Positions 6,840 through 15,658 are shown, counted from the stretch's first letter. The stretch: 34,260 nucleotides of DNA from CAIWGV01 sp964515175 (GCA_964515175.1 CAZEUR010000009.1:1-34260); one strand, 5' to 3'. Notes: generated by a model not told the origin, from the letters alone. Numbers and translations are program-made.

Positions 6840-9101
6840 TTATTGCTGATCCATCTTTAATAAATTCGAGGTAGGATTCTGAGATAAGGAGTTTAGGCTT
6901 AGAGCCCCGGTGGAAAATTCTCCTAAATTCTTCAGGCCTACGGTTACCATGAAGGTTTGAGAGGGTTGAATATCCCTGTCCCTAAAGAAAGTTCTAAAGG
7001 CATCAAATTTTAAGGTTAGACAGTCATTTGCATAGACGATTCCAGCTCCATGTTCCAATTCTCCTTTATTAAAGGCGAGTTCTTTGGCTCCCCGGAGATA
7101 AACAGCCCAGTTTTCATGAAATTGGGATGACAAACGCCCTGTGATTTGTTCCCTTTTTACATAGGCATTTTGATAAAAGTCTCTGGCAATTTTTACATAA
7201 TCGATGCCCAGATTAAAGACGGGAGGGCCTGCTGAGATCTGGACAAGATTCTTCTGGATTTTTAAAGTTTTGCGCCCAAGGCGTGTTAGCCAATTAAGAG
7301 AATAATGTTTGTGGGGGCTAAGGGTCAAAAGGCCAACATAATCAGAAGCACCTTTTTCAACACCGCTGAAAGGGAAGGCATTAAATTGATTTGTTTTGGA
7401 GAAGCTGTAGCTTTGTCCAACGAATCCTTTAATAAGGGCCGCAGATTTTCTATAAATAGCAAAGTTGAATCCATAGTTAAGTCTTTGGCCATCGTCTATT
7501 TTGTCAATACCTGGAAATCTGTTAGCTCTCATTAAATTGGTGGCATCCAGCTCAAAATCTTGGCTGTCCTCATTGGGATATTTTGGACTATTTAAGTTAT
7601 TCGGTAAGACTACTAATTTTATAATAGGTTCTAAAATGACACGGTTATTTTGAATATAATTCACAAGGGGGTACCTGGCTGATGCAGCCAAGCTTGGGAC
7701 AAGGCGTCCTCGGCTTTGGTTGACTTTAGGGCCTACGGTTGGGGTGAATTGTTGAATGTTGTAAAAATCTCCCCTGATATAGGCTTGAGCTTCGCCCACA
7801 ATGCCCATATTTGTTTCATAAGGAGCAATGAAGGAGACAGTAGAAGACAGCCGCTCAGTTGATTTTCCCGTCGTGAGGGTAGCCTGTGATCGGGTAACAT
7901 ATAGTTGGCTGGCATCTATTTTCCAAAATTCTCCCCATTTTCCAGGAGATGTTTGATAAGAACCTTCAATGATGGGGGTCACGGTAGGAACAGTTTTATT
8001 AGATATATCTGCTCGTAAATTTTGGAAATCATGCCCCTTAAAGGCTGTATAATTTTTTCCATAAAACCCTTCTAACACGAAGTTGCTGTCCAAGGTATTC
8101 TTATTAAGGGCATCGGCACCTTCAATAAAATAATACTTTTTAAAGTATGTGGGGCTGGTGGTTTTTGCCAGCTTTGCTCGGACACGCCATGTATCTGTTA
8201 AATCAAATCGTGTTTCTGCCAAAATGTGCCCATGAGTTCTTGTTGAGTTTTCAGTGACAGCTCCTTGTGATCCAGTTTTGTTTTTTGTCTGTAAGAGACT
8301 TCCGGCAAAGGCCAGATTGCCCGATGAAAAAACCTGCGCGTACTCCCCTGACAACATGGGGTTTTCTTTTGTCATTAACACGGGTCTGATCGTTGCTTCT
8401 TGTGTGGGAGATATGTTTACGTAGAAGGGGACACCCAGGACCATCCCAAGGTCTGTGGTATTTCCAGCGAAGGGCATTAAAAATCCGCTCCGTCTTTGGA
8501 CAGTGGGTTCAGTATGCTTAAAATAGGGCAGATAAAGAACGGGGATGCCTTTGACTTCCAGAACTGTGTTTTTGTAGTGGACATCTTCTCCTTCCTCTCT
8601 TTCAATCTGGGAGGCGCGGAGTTGCCAGGTTGGGGGAGCCTGGCGATCTGTTTTGCACAGCTTACAGGGAGAGTAAATACCTTTATCAAAAACTGTTATT
8701 TTGTCTTTTTTGTGAGCGCTCTCAGCGGCGAATCGTTGTCGATCTTCTGTTAGAATATAAATTTTTTGGATAAACCCATTTTTTAAATCATCCGTAAGTT
8801 CAACATAATTTGCATAGATAACATCGCCGTTTTCTCTATATAATTTTACGTTACCAGAGGCAGATACTGTATTGTTTTTTTCATTATAAGTGACAGTGTC
8901 AGCTTCCAAAATGTCTTTTCCATCGGATACTTGTACATTCCCTCGGGCAACAACAACACCCAATTCTTTTTCATGAGACATCTCATCTGCTTTTAAGAGA
9001 ATTTCTGACTTTTTATCCTTTGTTTGAAAAGGAAGGTCTCCTGCTGCTGCAAGGCATACGAAAAGGCATAGGAATAGTTGTTTTGCAAAAAAGTTGTTCA
9101 T
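6840..9101 (-). CDS. lptD: LPS-assembly outer-membrane protein LptD
   Basis: The 753-residue product has a signal peptide (about 1-20), a periplasmic OstA/LptA-like beta-jellyroll (about 31-135, with KADEMSHEKELGVVVARGNV and DTVTYNEKNNTVSASGNV), then a beta-barrel (about 190-753) of LptD type (YLPYFKHTEPTVQRRSGFL). It receives LPS from the LptA bridge and inserts it in the outer leaflet with LptE. Cys146 and Cys149 lie between jellyroll and barrel, and Cys694 in the C-terminal part, suited to the disulfides LptD needs. It starts 1 base after the lptG stop codon with AAGGA before ATG, so lptF-lptG-lptD are one operon. In free-living relatives surA follows on the same strand; here it does not. 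Confidence 0.95.
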   Translation of the reverse strand: MNNFFAKQLFLCLFVCLAAAGDLPFQTKDKKSEILLKADEMSHEKELGVVVARGNVQVSDGKDILEADTVTYNEKNNTVSASGNVKLYRENGDVIYANYVELTDDLKNGFIQKIYILTEDRQRFAAESAHKKDKITVFDKGIYSPCKLCKTDRQAPPTWQLRASQIEREEGEDVHYKNTVLEVKGIPVLYLPYFKHTEPTVQRRSGFLMPFAGNTTDLGMVLGVPFYVNISPTQEATIRPVLMTKENPMLSGEYAQVFSSGNLAFAGSLLQTKNKTGSQGAVTENSTRTHGHILAETRFDLTDTWRVRAKLAKTTSPTYFKKYYFIEGADALNKNTLDSNFVLEGFYGKNYTAFKGHDFQNLRADISNKTVPTVTPIIEGSYQTSPGKWGEFWKIDASQLYVTRSQATLTTGKSTERLSSTVSFIAPYETNMGIVGEAQAYIRGDFYNIQQFTPTVGPKVNQSRGRLVPSLAASARYPLVNYIQNNRVILEPIIKLVVLPNNLNSPKYPNEDSQDFELDATNLMRANRFPGIDKIDDGQRLNYGFNFAIYRKSAALIKGFVGQSYSFSKTNQFNAFPFSGVEKGASDYVGLLTLSPHKHYSLNWLTRLGRKTLKIQKNLVQISAGPPVFNLGIDYVKIARDFYQNAYVKREQITGRLSSQFHENWAVYLRGAKELAFNKGELEHGAGIVYANDCLTLKFDAFRTFFRDRDIQPSQTFMVTVGLKNLGEFSTGALSLNSLSQNPTSNLLKMDQQ

Positions 9102-9102
9102 G

Positions 9103-10197
9103 TCATCCTTCTTCTAAGTGGATTAATAACGCAAGGCTCGCTAAAACAACGATAATGGTCGGAATTAAAGCGGATACAAGCAAAGGAATTGTGAGGGAAG
9201 ATCCTAAAATATGCAAGATATGATGAAGCAAATACAAAAGAAAACCTAAGGAAATTCCGATGGCAATAAAAAAGAAACCATTTCGTTGTCGGAGGGTGCT
9301 GAAGGCCACAACGCCTCCCAAAAACAGCATGCTGATAAGAAGAAAGGGTTTTGTAACCAAAGTGTAAAAATAGAGCTGATGTTCCGTGCTAGAAAATCCA
9401 GCATTTTCCATAAGCCGGATGAAATTCGGGAGTCTCCATATGGAGATTGAGGAAGGAGGATCAAAGCTTTCTTGGAGTTTGTCCAACGTTAAATCTGTTT
9501 TCCAAGGTTGATCTCCTATGGGGCGCATCAGGTCATTGGATTCTGATAAAAAGGCTGATTTTAGAATCCAATTTCCAGGAAGAATGTGGACTGTGGGGCT
9601 ATCAAGACGGCTGATGAAATTCCCTCTTTCATCGAAATTATAAATGGTGACCTTGTGTAGAACTTTAGCATCGCTGCTGATACTTTCTCCGTGGAGAATA
9701 GAATAGTCACCTTCATGGATATCCTTTAACCAGATTCCTCCCTTGGAAAGGCTAAGGTGGTTCTTAGGTTTTCCAAGTAGTTTGCTGTTCATCTGTTCCG
9801 AGGCGGCTTCTGTTGACGCAATTAAAGGATTTAAGATGCTTAGATATAAAAGACCATAGAGGGCAATGAAAAAAATCACGGGAGATAAAATCCCCCAGAT
9901 AGAGAAGCCGGCGGCGCGAACGACAATAAGTTCTGAACGGCGATGAAGATGCCATAGCATTAGCATTGTTGAGAAAAGAATTAAAAATGGAAACAATTGA
10001 TCAATAATTCCAGGAACTCTTAAGAGAGATATGATTAAGATTTTCCAAAACTTTACTTGAGAATAAATCTGGGATTTTCTTAAAAGCTCAAGCAGCGTGA
10101 AGAGCAAGATGATTACAGAAAAACTTGATAGGATGATGGAAAACCAGATCAAGAAAGATTTTAAAATATATTTAGAAAAAGTGTAGTGATGCTTCAT
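9103..10197 (-). CDS. lptG: LPS export permease LptG
   Basis: The 364-residue YjgP/YjgQ-family protein has three N-terminal transmembrane helices (about 12-34, 57-80 and 100-125), a periplasmic beta-jellyroll domain (about 130-265) and three C-terminal helices (about 275-358). With LptF and the ATPase LptB it forms the inner-membrane ABC transporter that extracts LPS. Assignment as LptG rather than LptF rests on position second in the operon and on N-terminal features (YTFSKYILKSFLIWF). Its ATG overlaps the lptF stop as ATGA, and its stop codon is 1 base from lptD. Confidence 0.9.
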   Translation of the reverse strand: MKHHYTFSKYILKSFLIWFSIILSSFSVIILLFTLLELLRKSQIYSQVKFWKILIISLLRVPGIIDQLFPFLILFSTMLMLWHLHRRSELIVVRAAGFSIWGILSPVIFFIALYGLLYLSILNPLIASTEAASEQMNSKLLGKPKNHLSLSKGGIWLKDIHEGDYSILHGESISSDAKVLHKVTIYNFDERGNFISRLDSPTVHILPGNWILKSAFLSESNDLMRPIGDQPWKTDLTLDKLQESFDPPSSISIWRLPNFIRLMENAGFSSTEHQLYFYTLVTKPFLLISMLFLGGVVAFSTLRQRNGFFFIAIGISLGFLLYLLHHILHILGSSLTIPLLVSALIPTIIVVLASLALLIHLEEG

Positions 10198-11306
10198 AGA
10201 TGACTCTTTCTAAGGTTCCAAAAAAATATTTTATTGATTTTGCGTTGCAGAATGAGGACGCATAACAAAATCGTTCCTCCCATTGTTAGGTAGGCCAAAA
10301 CAATGGCGTACCAAAAGTGCGCTCCCATGCTGAGAAGGGACAAACAGAAGGTCTGCAACAAAAGGGCCCCGATGGCTGCCTTAAGAATAGCTGATCCCTG
10401 GGAATTTCTTTTGAATTTTGCCATGACCAAAAAGCTTAAGGCAATGGACACAAAACCCACAACATACCAGGGACTCAGAAGCCGCTGATACCCTTCGGCA
10501 TAAAGGCGTTGGCGGTAAGACGCTCCAATATTTCCATGATCTTCATAGAAAAGTTCCTCTAGTGTTAACTCATAGGGTTTTTTTTGGCGATCCACAAGTT
10601 TTTGGGGGCCTTCCGAAAGAGGGATTAATGTTTGATCAAAATATAGAATAGAAAGAGAATTGCTTTCCGGCTTAAGCTCTTGGCGGTTTCCATCTTCCAT
10701 GATGATGCGGGGTATTTTATCTTTAACAATGAGGCGGCCTTCCCGCGCCATAATTGTAAAGGGGCGTTCATTTTTTTTATGTATATGGGCTAAAACTCCC
10801 CTTAAGTCAGAGCCATCTTTTTCATTGACGTAAATGGTCACTTCATTAAAAACGTTAAAAACACCTTCCTGCAAGAGGATTCCTGGAAGAGAGTTTTTGA
10901 GTTTTGCTTCTAAATCTCGTATTTGCTGAAAAGACCAAGGGACCACAAAGATATTAAGCCCATAAATTAAAATCATAATGGCAGAGGCAAACCCAAGAGC
11001 TGGACGTACAATCTCCCACTCGTTATATCCGGCGGCAAAACTAGAAAGTAATTCCCGATCTGTGTGGAGGCGGCTGTAAACAAAAAGAACAGAAATGAAG
11101 GTGGTGATGGGCAAAACGATCACCAAGAGGTCTGGCAGAGAGAAAACAAACAGATGAAAAAAGGCGCTGAAGGACTCTTGGGACCTTAAAACGATTTTTA
11201 TAAACTTTAGAGATTGGATAATCCACAGGGATCCAATTAAGACAGATGACGTGATAGAGGCACTTAGAAAAAGATTCTTCAAAATGTATTTTGTTATACG
11301 TCTCAT
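10194..11306 (-). CDS. lptF: LPS export permease LptF
   Basis: The 370-residue product is the partner permease of LptG, with the same plan: N-terminal helices about 12-33, 48-76 and 97-118, a periplasmic jellyroll about 125-265, and C-terminal helices about 275-355. The N-terminal MRRITKYILKNLF and the early periplasmic LHTDRELLSSFAAGYN are typical of LptF. It is the first gene of lptF-lptG-lptD and is divergent from surA, with about 108 bases between the two start codons. Confidence 0.9.
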   Translation of the reverse strand: MRRITKYILKNLFLSASITSSVLIGSLWIIQSLKFIKIVLRSQESFSAFFHLFVFSLPDLLVIVLPITTFISVLFVYSRLHTDRELLSSFAAGYNEWEIVRPALGFASAIMILIYGLNIFVVPWSFQQIRDLEAKLKNSLPGILLQEGVFNVFNEVTIYVNEKDGSDLRGVLAHIHKKNERPFTIMAREGRLIVKDKIPRIIMEDGNRQELKPESNSLSILYFDQTLIPLSEGPQKLVDRQKKPYELTLEELFYEDHGNIGASYRQRLYAEGYQRLLSPWYVVGFVSIALSFLVMAKFKRNSQGSAILKAAIGALLLQTFCLSLLSMGAHFWYAIVLAYLTMGGTILLCVLILQRKINKIFFWNLRKSHL

Positions 11307-11331
11307 CGAATGTTCATAATACGCTTAGTGA

Positions 11332-11360
11332 TTGACTTACCTCTTTGGTACGAATATATA
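11332..11360 (+). promoter_or_regulatory. candidate promoter of surA-rsmA
   Basis: TTGACT (-35) and TATATA (-10) are 17 bases apart, about 54 bases before the chosen surA start. The promoter lies inside an upstream extension of the surA frame (ATG at 11310), which argues that the longer start is not used. The lptF promoter must lie in the same 108-base gap on the other strand; a TATTAT at 11313-11318 is possible but very close to the lptF ATG. Confidence 0.55.
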
Positions 11361-11414
11361 TTAGTAACCGTTTTGGATGGTTTTTCCAAGAGATTAAGCT
11401 GTGTCAGTATAAAA

Positions 11415-12815
11415 ATGTTTTTAAACCTTCGTTTTTTTTCTATTTTTTTGGGTCTTTGTTTTGTGGTTCTTGGGCATTCAACTCCAGAGCCTGATGCTGG
11501 GGTAAAACTGGAAGCGCCTCCTTTTGAAATCGAAGAAACTTTGAGTCCCGAGCCGCTTGTTCAGATCCAAAGTGCTCAGGCTCCGTTGAAGGTGTTGATT
11601 GAGGGCGGCAAATCTACTCGTAAGTCTGAAACAAAAATCGCAGCCATTGTGAATAATGAGATTATCAGCACGACGGATCTTGAGGATCGTCTCAAGCTTG
11701 TGACTGGAAATAATCCGAAGAAACTACCACCAGAACAATTGACTCAGTTGAAGGCGAATGTACTAAGGTCCCTAATTGATGAAAGAATCCAGTTACAAAC
11801 AGCCAGTAGAGCGGAAATCAACATAGATGATAAGGATCTTGAAGGGTACATCCGTAACCTTGAACGGCAGAACAATATGGCTCCAGGTGGACTCAAGAAA
11901 GATTTAAAGGCAAAAGGAATTCCTGAAAAAACTTTATTGCTTCTTGCAAAAGCGCGTGCTGCATGGACCCGTCTTGTGGGAACTTATTTCAAAGATTCTT
12001 TCCAAATTACGCAGAAGGAGTTGGGAGAGGCTATCAATGAAGAAAAGGTAGAATCTCAGCCAAGGTATAATTTGGCTGAAATAGAGCTCTATGTTGAAAG
12101 TCCCGAAATGGAGGAGCAGGTGGCGGCTCAGACTAATGAGATTTTTGAGATGCTGAAAAAAGGAAAGCAATTTACGCAATTAGCACAAGAAAGGTCTCAG
12201 TCTCCTTCCTCTGTTCGAGGAGGAGCCATTGGATGGATTAGAGAAGATCAGTTAGAAGAAGAACTGGTTCCTGTTCTGCAGAAGCTATCTCCTGGGCATG
12301 TGACGCCGCCCGTTCGCACGGAAACAAGCTATAAGATCGTCTTTATTATTGATAAAAAAGATTACAATACGGAAGAAGAAGTGTTAACGGCGCGCCAATT
12401 AGAGATTCCTTTGGATCCAAAAATATTTCAAGACAAAGAAGCTTTGCCCAAAGAGGTAAAACGTCTCAATGAGTTGGTGGCAACCACAACGAATTGCCAG
12501 GATTTCGATCAGTTGGCGGATCAAATTCCAAATGCTCAGGTGCATGTTTATAAGAACGTACGTCTTTTCGATTTGTCTCCAGATCTTCAGATGGTTTTGG
12601 AGCATAAGAAAGAGGGCATTCCTGGTGAGGGAATCCTTGATGACAGTGGAAATTTGGTTTACTTCATGGTTTGTGAGCGGAAACGGATGAAATCTACGGC
12701 TATTGCACCTACCCAGCAGATGGCTGATAAAATCTCGAGTCAGCGTTTTGAAGCTACCGCCCAACAGAAGTTGCGGGAGCTGAGGCGCACCGCCTCCATC
12801 GATGTCCGAATCTAA
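11415..12815 (+). CDS. surA: periplasmic chaperone and peptidyl-prolyl isomerase SurA
   Basis: The product of about 466 residues has a signal peptide (hydrophobic about 4-20), a SurA N-domain beginning near IAAIVNNEIISTTDLEDRL, a parvulin domain at about 216-317 (GGAIGWIREDQLEEELVPVL) and a degenerate second domain to the C-terminus. SurA escorts outer-membrane proteins, notably LptD, through the periplasm. I chose ATG 11415, not 11310, because the signal peptide begins there and the candidate promoter lies between the two; no clear Shine-Dalgarno is seen. It overlaps rsmA by 14 bases. In free-living alphaproteobacteria pdxA normally lies between surA and rsmA; it is missing. Confidence 0.9.
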   Translation: MFLNLRFFSIFLGLCFVVLGHSTPEPDAGVKLEAPPFEIEETLSPEPLVQIQSAQAPLKVLIEGGKSTRKSETKIAAIVNNEIISTTDLEDRLKLVTGNNPKKLPPEQLTQLKANVLRSLIDERIQLQTASRAEINIDDKDLEGYIRNLERQNNMAPGGLKKDLKAKGIPEKTLLLLAKARAAWTRLVGTYFKDSFQITQKELGEAINEEKVESQPRYNLAEIELYVESPEMEEQVAAQTNEIFEMLKKGKQFTQLAQERSQSPSSVRGGAIGWIREDQLEEELVPVLQKLSPGHVTPPVRTETSYKIVFIIDKKDYNTEEEVLTARQLEIPLDPKIFQDKEALPKEVKRLNELVATTTNCQDFDQLADQIPNAQVHVYKNVRLFDLSPDLQMVLEHKKEGIPGEGILDDSGNLVYFMVCERKRMKSTAIAPTQQMADKISSQRFEATAQQKLRELRRTASIDVRI

Positions 12816-13611
12816 GTCTTTTCGCGAATTTTCTCCCCAAAAAAAGTTGGGGCAGCATTTTCTTAAATCACAACATGTTGTGGATGAAATTCTGCAGGTG
12901 GCAGATATCCAATCGACAGATATAATTCTAGAAGTGGGGCCTGGTCCTGGAATCTTGACAAAAGGACTCCTCCGATCTTCCGCTCACAAGGTGATTGCCA
13001 TAGAATTAGATCGCCAGTTTTGGCCGGCCCTCGAAAAACTTGAAGCAGAAGAAAAGGGACGATTTTTTTTGGTGAAGGGGGATGCCAGCAAGGTATCTTT
13101 GAAGAGTCTTGGGGGCCCGCTCAAAATTGTGGCCAACCTTCCTTATAATGTGGGAACGCTCCTGCTGCTGAATTGGCTAACAGAGCTGAAGCATATTTCC
13201 AAAATGGTTTTGATGTTTCAAAAAGAAGTGGTGGATCGAATTTGTGCAGAGCCACGTACTAAGGCTTATGGGAGGCTTTCCATTTTGACCCAGTGGAAAT
13301 GTCAAGTAAGGTCTATTATCGATGTGCCCCCAGCCAGCTTTCATCCCGCCCCAAAGGTGGATTCTGCAGTGGTGGAAATTATCCCCAGAGACAAACCCTT
13401 GGTTCCAGCATCGGAGGAAGCCCTGGAATCTCTAACCCGTATCCTTTTTCAAAGTCGGCGCAAAATGCTGCGTGCCAGTTTAAAATCTTTGAAGATTGAC
13501 GATCTGGAGGGAAAGCTCAGGGCTCTTAATATCTCCCCCACAGCCCGCCCAGAAGAATTGACCGTGGAGGATTTTTGTCGGTTGGCGCCGGTGGTGTTTC
13601 CGGAGGTCTAG
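12802..13611 (+). CDS. rsmA: 16S rRNA dimethyladenosine transferase RsmA (KsgA)
   Basis: The 269-residue product dimethylates the two adjacent adenosines in the 3'-terminal hairpin of 16S rRNA using S-adenosylmethionine, a late step of small-subunit maturation. Visible motifs are KKLGQHFLKS near the N-terminus, the SAM-binding EVGPGPG (44-50), the acidic IELD (67-70), GDA (93-95) and the catalytic NLPYN (112-116). The C-terminal helical domain holds RILFQSRRKMLRASLK. Length is typical. The start lies inside the surA 3' end, so translation is probably coupled. Confidence 0.96.
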   Translation: MSESKSFREFSPQKKLGQHFLKSQHVVDEILQVADIQSTDIILEVGPGPGILTKGLLRSSAHKVIAIELDRQFWPALEKLEAEEKGRFFLVKGDASKVSLKSLGGPLKIVANLPYNVGTLLLLNWLTELKHISKMVLMFQKEVVDRICAEPRTKAYGRLSILTQWKCQVRSIIDVPPASFHPAPKVDSAVVEIIPRDKPLVPASEEALESLTRILFQSRRKMLRASLKSLKIDDLEGKLRALNISPTARPEELTVEDFCRLAPVVFPEV

Positions 13612-13627
13612 AGGATGTCACTATCCC

Positions 13628-13656
13628 TTGACCGTTGTAAACAAATATATTATATG
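13628..13656 (+). promoter_or_regulatory. candidate promoter of the SRPBCC-marR pair
   Basis: TTGACC (-35) and TATATG (-10) are 17 bases apart, about 35 bases before the chosen start of the SRPBCC gene. Confidence 0.5.
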
Positions 13657-13664
13657 TAAGTTTA
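13638..13664. promoter_or_regulatory. 27-bp imperfect palindrome, candidate MarR operator
   Basis: The stretch begins TAAAC and ends GTTTA, with ATAT flanking the centre; about 10 of 13 half-site positions are symmetric. It is centred on the -10 box of the candidate promoter. MarR regulators usually bind such palindromes at their own promoters, so autorepression by the downstream MarR protein is a reasonable inference. Confidence 0.4.
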
Positions 13665-13690
13665 CTATTCGAATTTGGGAGACATTATTT

Positions 13691-14116
13691 ATGTGGGAAA
13701 GATCGTACAGTAAGACCTTTAAAGGAGTGACCAGATCGCAAATCTGGGAAGTCCTGACAGACTTTGACAATTGGCCCGCGTGGCAATCGGATCTTGCGTA
13801 TTGTAAGCTTCTGGGCAAACGGGAAGTAGGTGCTTATTTTGAGCTTAAACCAAAAAAGGGGTCTAAGGTTCGCATTCAGATTTTGGAATTCAAGAAGCCT
13901 TCTTATTTTGTTGATTTGACCCGGTTTCCCGGTGCCAAAATGTGGGGCATCCACCATCTAGAAAAGACCAAAGAGGGAATTAGGCTCACCACCACCATGC
14001 GGGTGACAGGATTCTTGGGATTCCTCTGGCGTAAATTGGTGGCGGAAGATATTGTAGATCATGAACCCGATCAAATGGAGGCCCTCATTGAGCGTGCCAA
14101 AAAACACACAAAATAA
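13691..14116 (+). CDS. SRPBCC (polyketide cyclase/START-like) family protein
   Basis: The 141-residue product looks like a SRPBCC helix-grip protein with a hydrophobic ligand cavity: it opens with a strand and helix (VTRSQIWEVLTDFDNWPAWQ), continues with antiparallel strands and ends in a long helix (PDQMEALIERAKKH). Such proteins bind lipids or other hydrophobic ligands; no catalytic residues can be named. The frame extends upstream to a TTG at 13628, but that overlaps the -35 box, and GGGAG sits well placed before ATG 13691. The next gene, a MarR regulator, overlaps its 3' end, so the two are probably one unit responding to a small hydrophobic ligand. Its function is not known. Confidence 0.75.
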   Translation: MWERSYSKTFKGVTRSQIWEVLTDFDNWPAWQSDLAYCKLLGKREVGAYFELKPKKGSKVRIQILEFKKPSYFVDLTRFPGAKMWGIHHLEKTKEGIRLTTTMRVTGFLGFLWRKLVAEDIVDHEPDQMEALIERAKKHTK

Positions 14117-14561
14117 AGCCCCTTTCGGGTTTCAAGTGCCTGAAGATAGCCCGGGTTTCATGCTCTGGCAGATGACGGTGGCATGGCAGGACGCCATTAA
14201 ACGTGCTCTAAAGCCTTACAACATTTCCCATATTCAACACGTGATTTTAGCCATTCTTTTGTGGTTTGAAAGGTCCGATGAAGCGCCCAGTCAAATTACC
14301 CTCTCGCGCATGGCAAATCTGGATAAGATGACAGTGTCTAAAGCACTGAGAAGTTTAGAAGAGCGCGGCTATGTGACGCGGTACGCATCGGAATCCGATT
14401 CCCGAGCCAAGCAGATGGAGCTCACTGAAAAGGGGCGTGAACTGGCGAGCATCCTCGTGCCCTTAGTCGAAAAAACTGATGAAGTTTTTTTTGAGCGCCT
14501 TAAAGGAGATACCCGGAAAGTCTTTATTCGGAACATGTGGTTGCTGGGACAAAAATCTTAA
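14061..14561 (+). CDS. MarR-family winged-helix regulator
   Basis: The 166-residue product has the MarR plan: N-terminal dimerisation helices, a winged helix at about 75-135 (SQITLSRMANLDKMTVSKAL, then EERGYVTRYASESDSRAKQMELTEKG with the wing Asp-Ser-Arg) and a C-terminal dimer helix. The start is uncertain: ATG 14061 overlaps the SRPBCC gene by 56 bases, while TTG 14088 has a GGAGG 6 bases upstream. Either start keeps the whole domain. The likely target is its own promoter at 13628-13664. Its stop codon is back-to-back with that of xerC (shared TTAA). Confidence 0.85.
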   Translation: MNPIKWRPSLSVPKNTQNKAPFGFQVPEDSPGFMLWQMTVAWQDAIKRALKPYNISHIQHVILAILLWFERSDEAPSQITLSRMANLDKMTVSKALRSLEERGYVTRYASESDSRAKQMELTEKGRELASILVPLVEKTDEVFFERLKGDTRKVFIRNMWLLGQKS

Positions 14562-15463
14562 GCTCTAGGATGGGCCGCCTTATAGACTGACTGAATTTTC
14601 TTCCGATTCACTTTTGTATACTTCTGGGTCGTTGATAAGGATGCGTGGCCCAAGAGTTCCTGGATGGTGCGGAGATCGGCGTTTTCTTCCAGCAAATGGG
14701 TGGCAAAACTATGGCGCAATGTATGAGGGGTTGCGCTTTCGGGAAGACCCAAGGAACGCCGGACATCCTTGATGGATTCTTCCGCGCGGGACACATTCAT
14801 GCGCTTTCCTCGGATTCCCAAGAATAGGGGCATATGGGATTCTTTTACATAAGGACATAGATCGAGGTAGTCTTGGAGAGCCTTGCGTGCAAGGGGCAAT
14901 AAGGGAACCATCCGCTGTTTATTTCCTTTTCCTTGAATGAGCAACAGGCTGCCTTCTCCTGGAATATCACCCTGGTTCAATCTTAGGGCTTCTCCGATTC
15001 TGAGACCCGCTGCATAAAGCAGCGTGAAGAGGGCAATATTGCGTTTGCCCACCCAGGGACGATCTTCGCCTGTATCGCTTTGTCCCACCAAATATTTTGC
15101 CTCTTCTTGGGAGAGGGCTCGAGGCACAGATTGGGGTTTTCGGGGAGCGCGTACCGTTTCAAGGACGGGATTATGCACATAGCCTCGACGATCCAAGAAT
15201 CCGTAAAAACTTCTGACCACAGCAAGGGCCCGAATAATGGAAGATTTTGAAAAGGCTTTTTCATGAGTGAGGTGTGAAAGCCAGGCTCGAAACTGGGGGG
15301 CTTTTAGATTCTTGAGCATCTCGAGAGACGGCGTCTCTCCCTCATGTTCGGCTAGGAACATGAAAAATTGGGCAAGCGTCCTTTGATAGATGGGGAGCGT
15401 CAGAGGTGACAGACGTCGCTCTTTCTCTAACCATTCGTACCATTCGCGAATATAAGGGTCCAT
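14558..15463 (-). CDS. xerC: tyrosine recombinase XerC
   Basis: The 301-residue product has an N-terminal core-binding SAM-like domain (about 1-90) and a C-terminal catalytic domain with all tyrosine-recombinase residues: Arg155, Lys179, His247, Arg250, His273 and nucleophile Tyr282. XerC with XerD resolves chromosome dimers at dif under FtsK control. I call XerC rather than XerD from the sequence around Arg155 (GLRIGEAL) and the neighbourhood of transaldolase and priA, where alphaproteobacteria keep xerC. It is not a phage integrase: no att sites or phage genes are near. AAGGA lies 7 bases before the ATG. A DUF484 gene usual beside xerC is absent. Confidence 0.88.
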   Translation of the reverse strand: MDPYIREWYEWLEKERRLSPLTLPIYQRTLAQFFMFLAEHEGETPSLEMLKNLKAPQFRAWLSHLTHEKAFSKSSIIRALAVVRSFYGFLDRRGYVHNPVLETVRAPRKPQSVPRALSQEEAKYLVGQSDTGEDRPWVGKRNIALFTLLYAAGLRIGEALRLNQGDIPGEGSLLLIQGKGNKQRMVPLLPLARKALQDYLDLCPYVKESHMPLFLGIRGKRMNVSRAEESIKDVRRSLGLPESATPHTLRHSFATHLLEENADLRTIQELLGHASLSTTQKYTKVNRKKIQSVYKAAHPRA

Positions 15464-15482
15464 TGATAAGTCCTTTCAGAGT

Positions 15483-15491
15483 ATTCTAGCA
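15483..15491 (-). promoter_or_regulatory. candidate extended -10 promoter of xerC
   Basis: On the minus strand TGCTAGAAT forms an extended -10 (TGn plus TAGAAT, 5 of 6) about 19 bases before the xerC start codon. No good -35 is visible. The rest of the 195-base gap up to 15658 shows no gene and no clear terminator for the transaldolase gene. Confidence 0.35.
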
Positions 15492-15658
15492 TTTTTAGTG
15501 GAAAAATGTTCGTGAGAAGCTGTAAAAGAAGATCTTATCATTGGTTTACATAGAGAAGTTGATATCCAGCGATATGCTGTCTGGGGAGAGTGGAGTAGGA
15601 AGTACGGTGGTTGAGAAGAGGGCCCTTTTTTGGCAGAAGGTGAATAGCTCCTCAGGAT

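Noticed and set aside
11310..11414. Upstream 35-codon extension of surA
   Set aside because: It would place the signal peptide internally and contains the candidate promoter, so ATG 11415 was chosen.
14558..15463. Phage or integron integrase
   Set aside because: The protein is Xer-sized, lies in the conserved xerC neighbourhood and has no phage genes, tRNA or att repeats nearby.
15490..15515. CATTTTT/AAAAATG hairpin near the xerC promoter
   Set aside because: Only a 7-bp AT stem upstream of xerC, with no T-run in a useful place; likely chance in AT-rich sequence.
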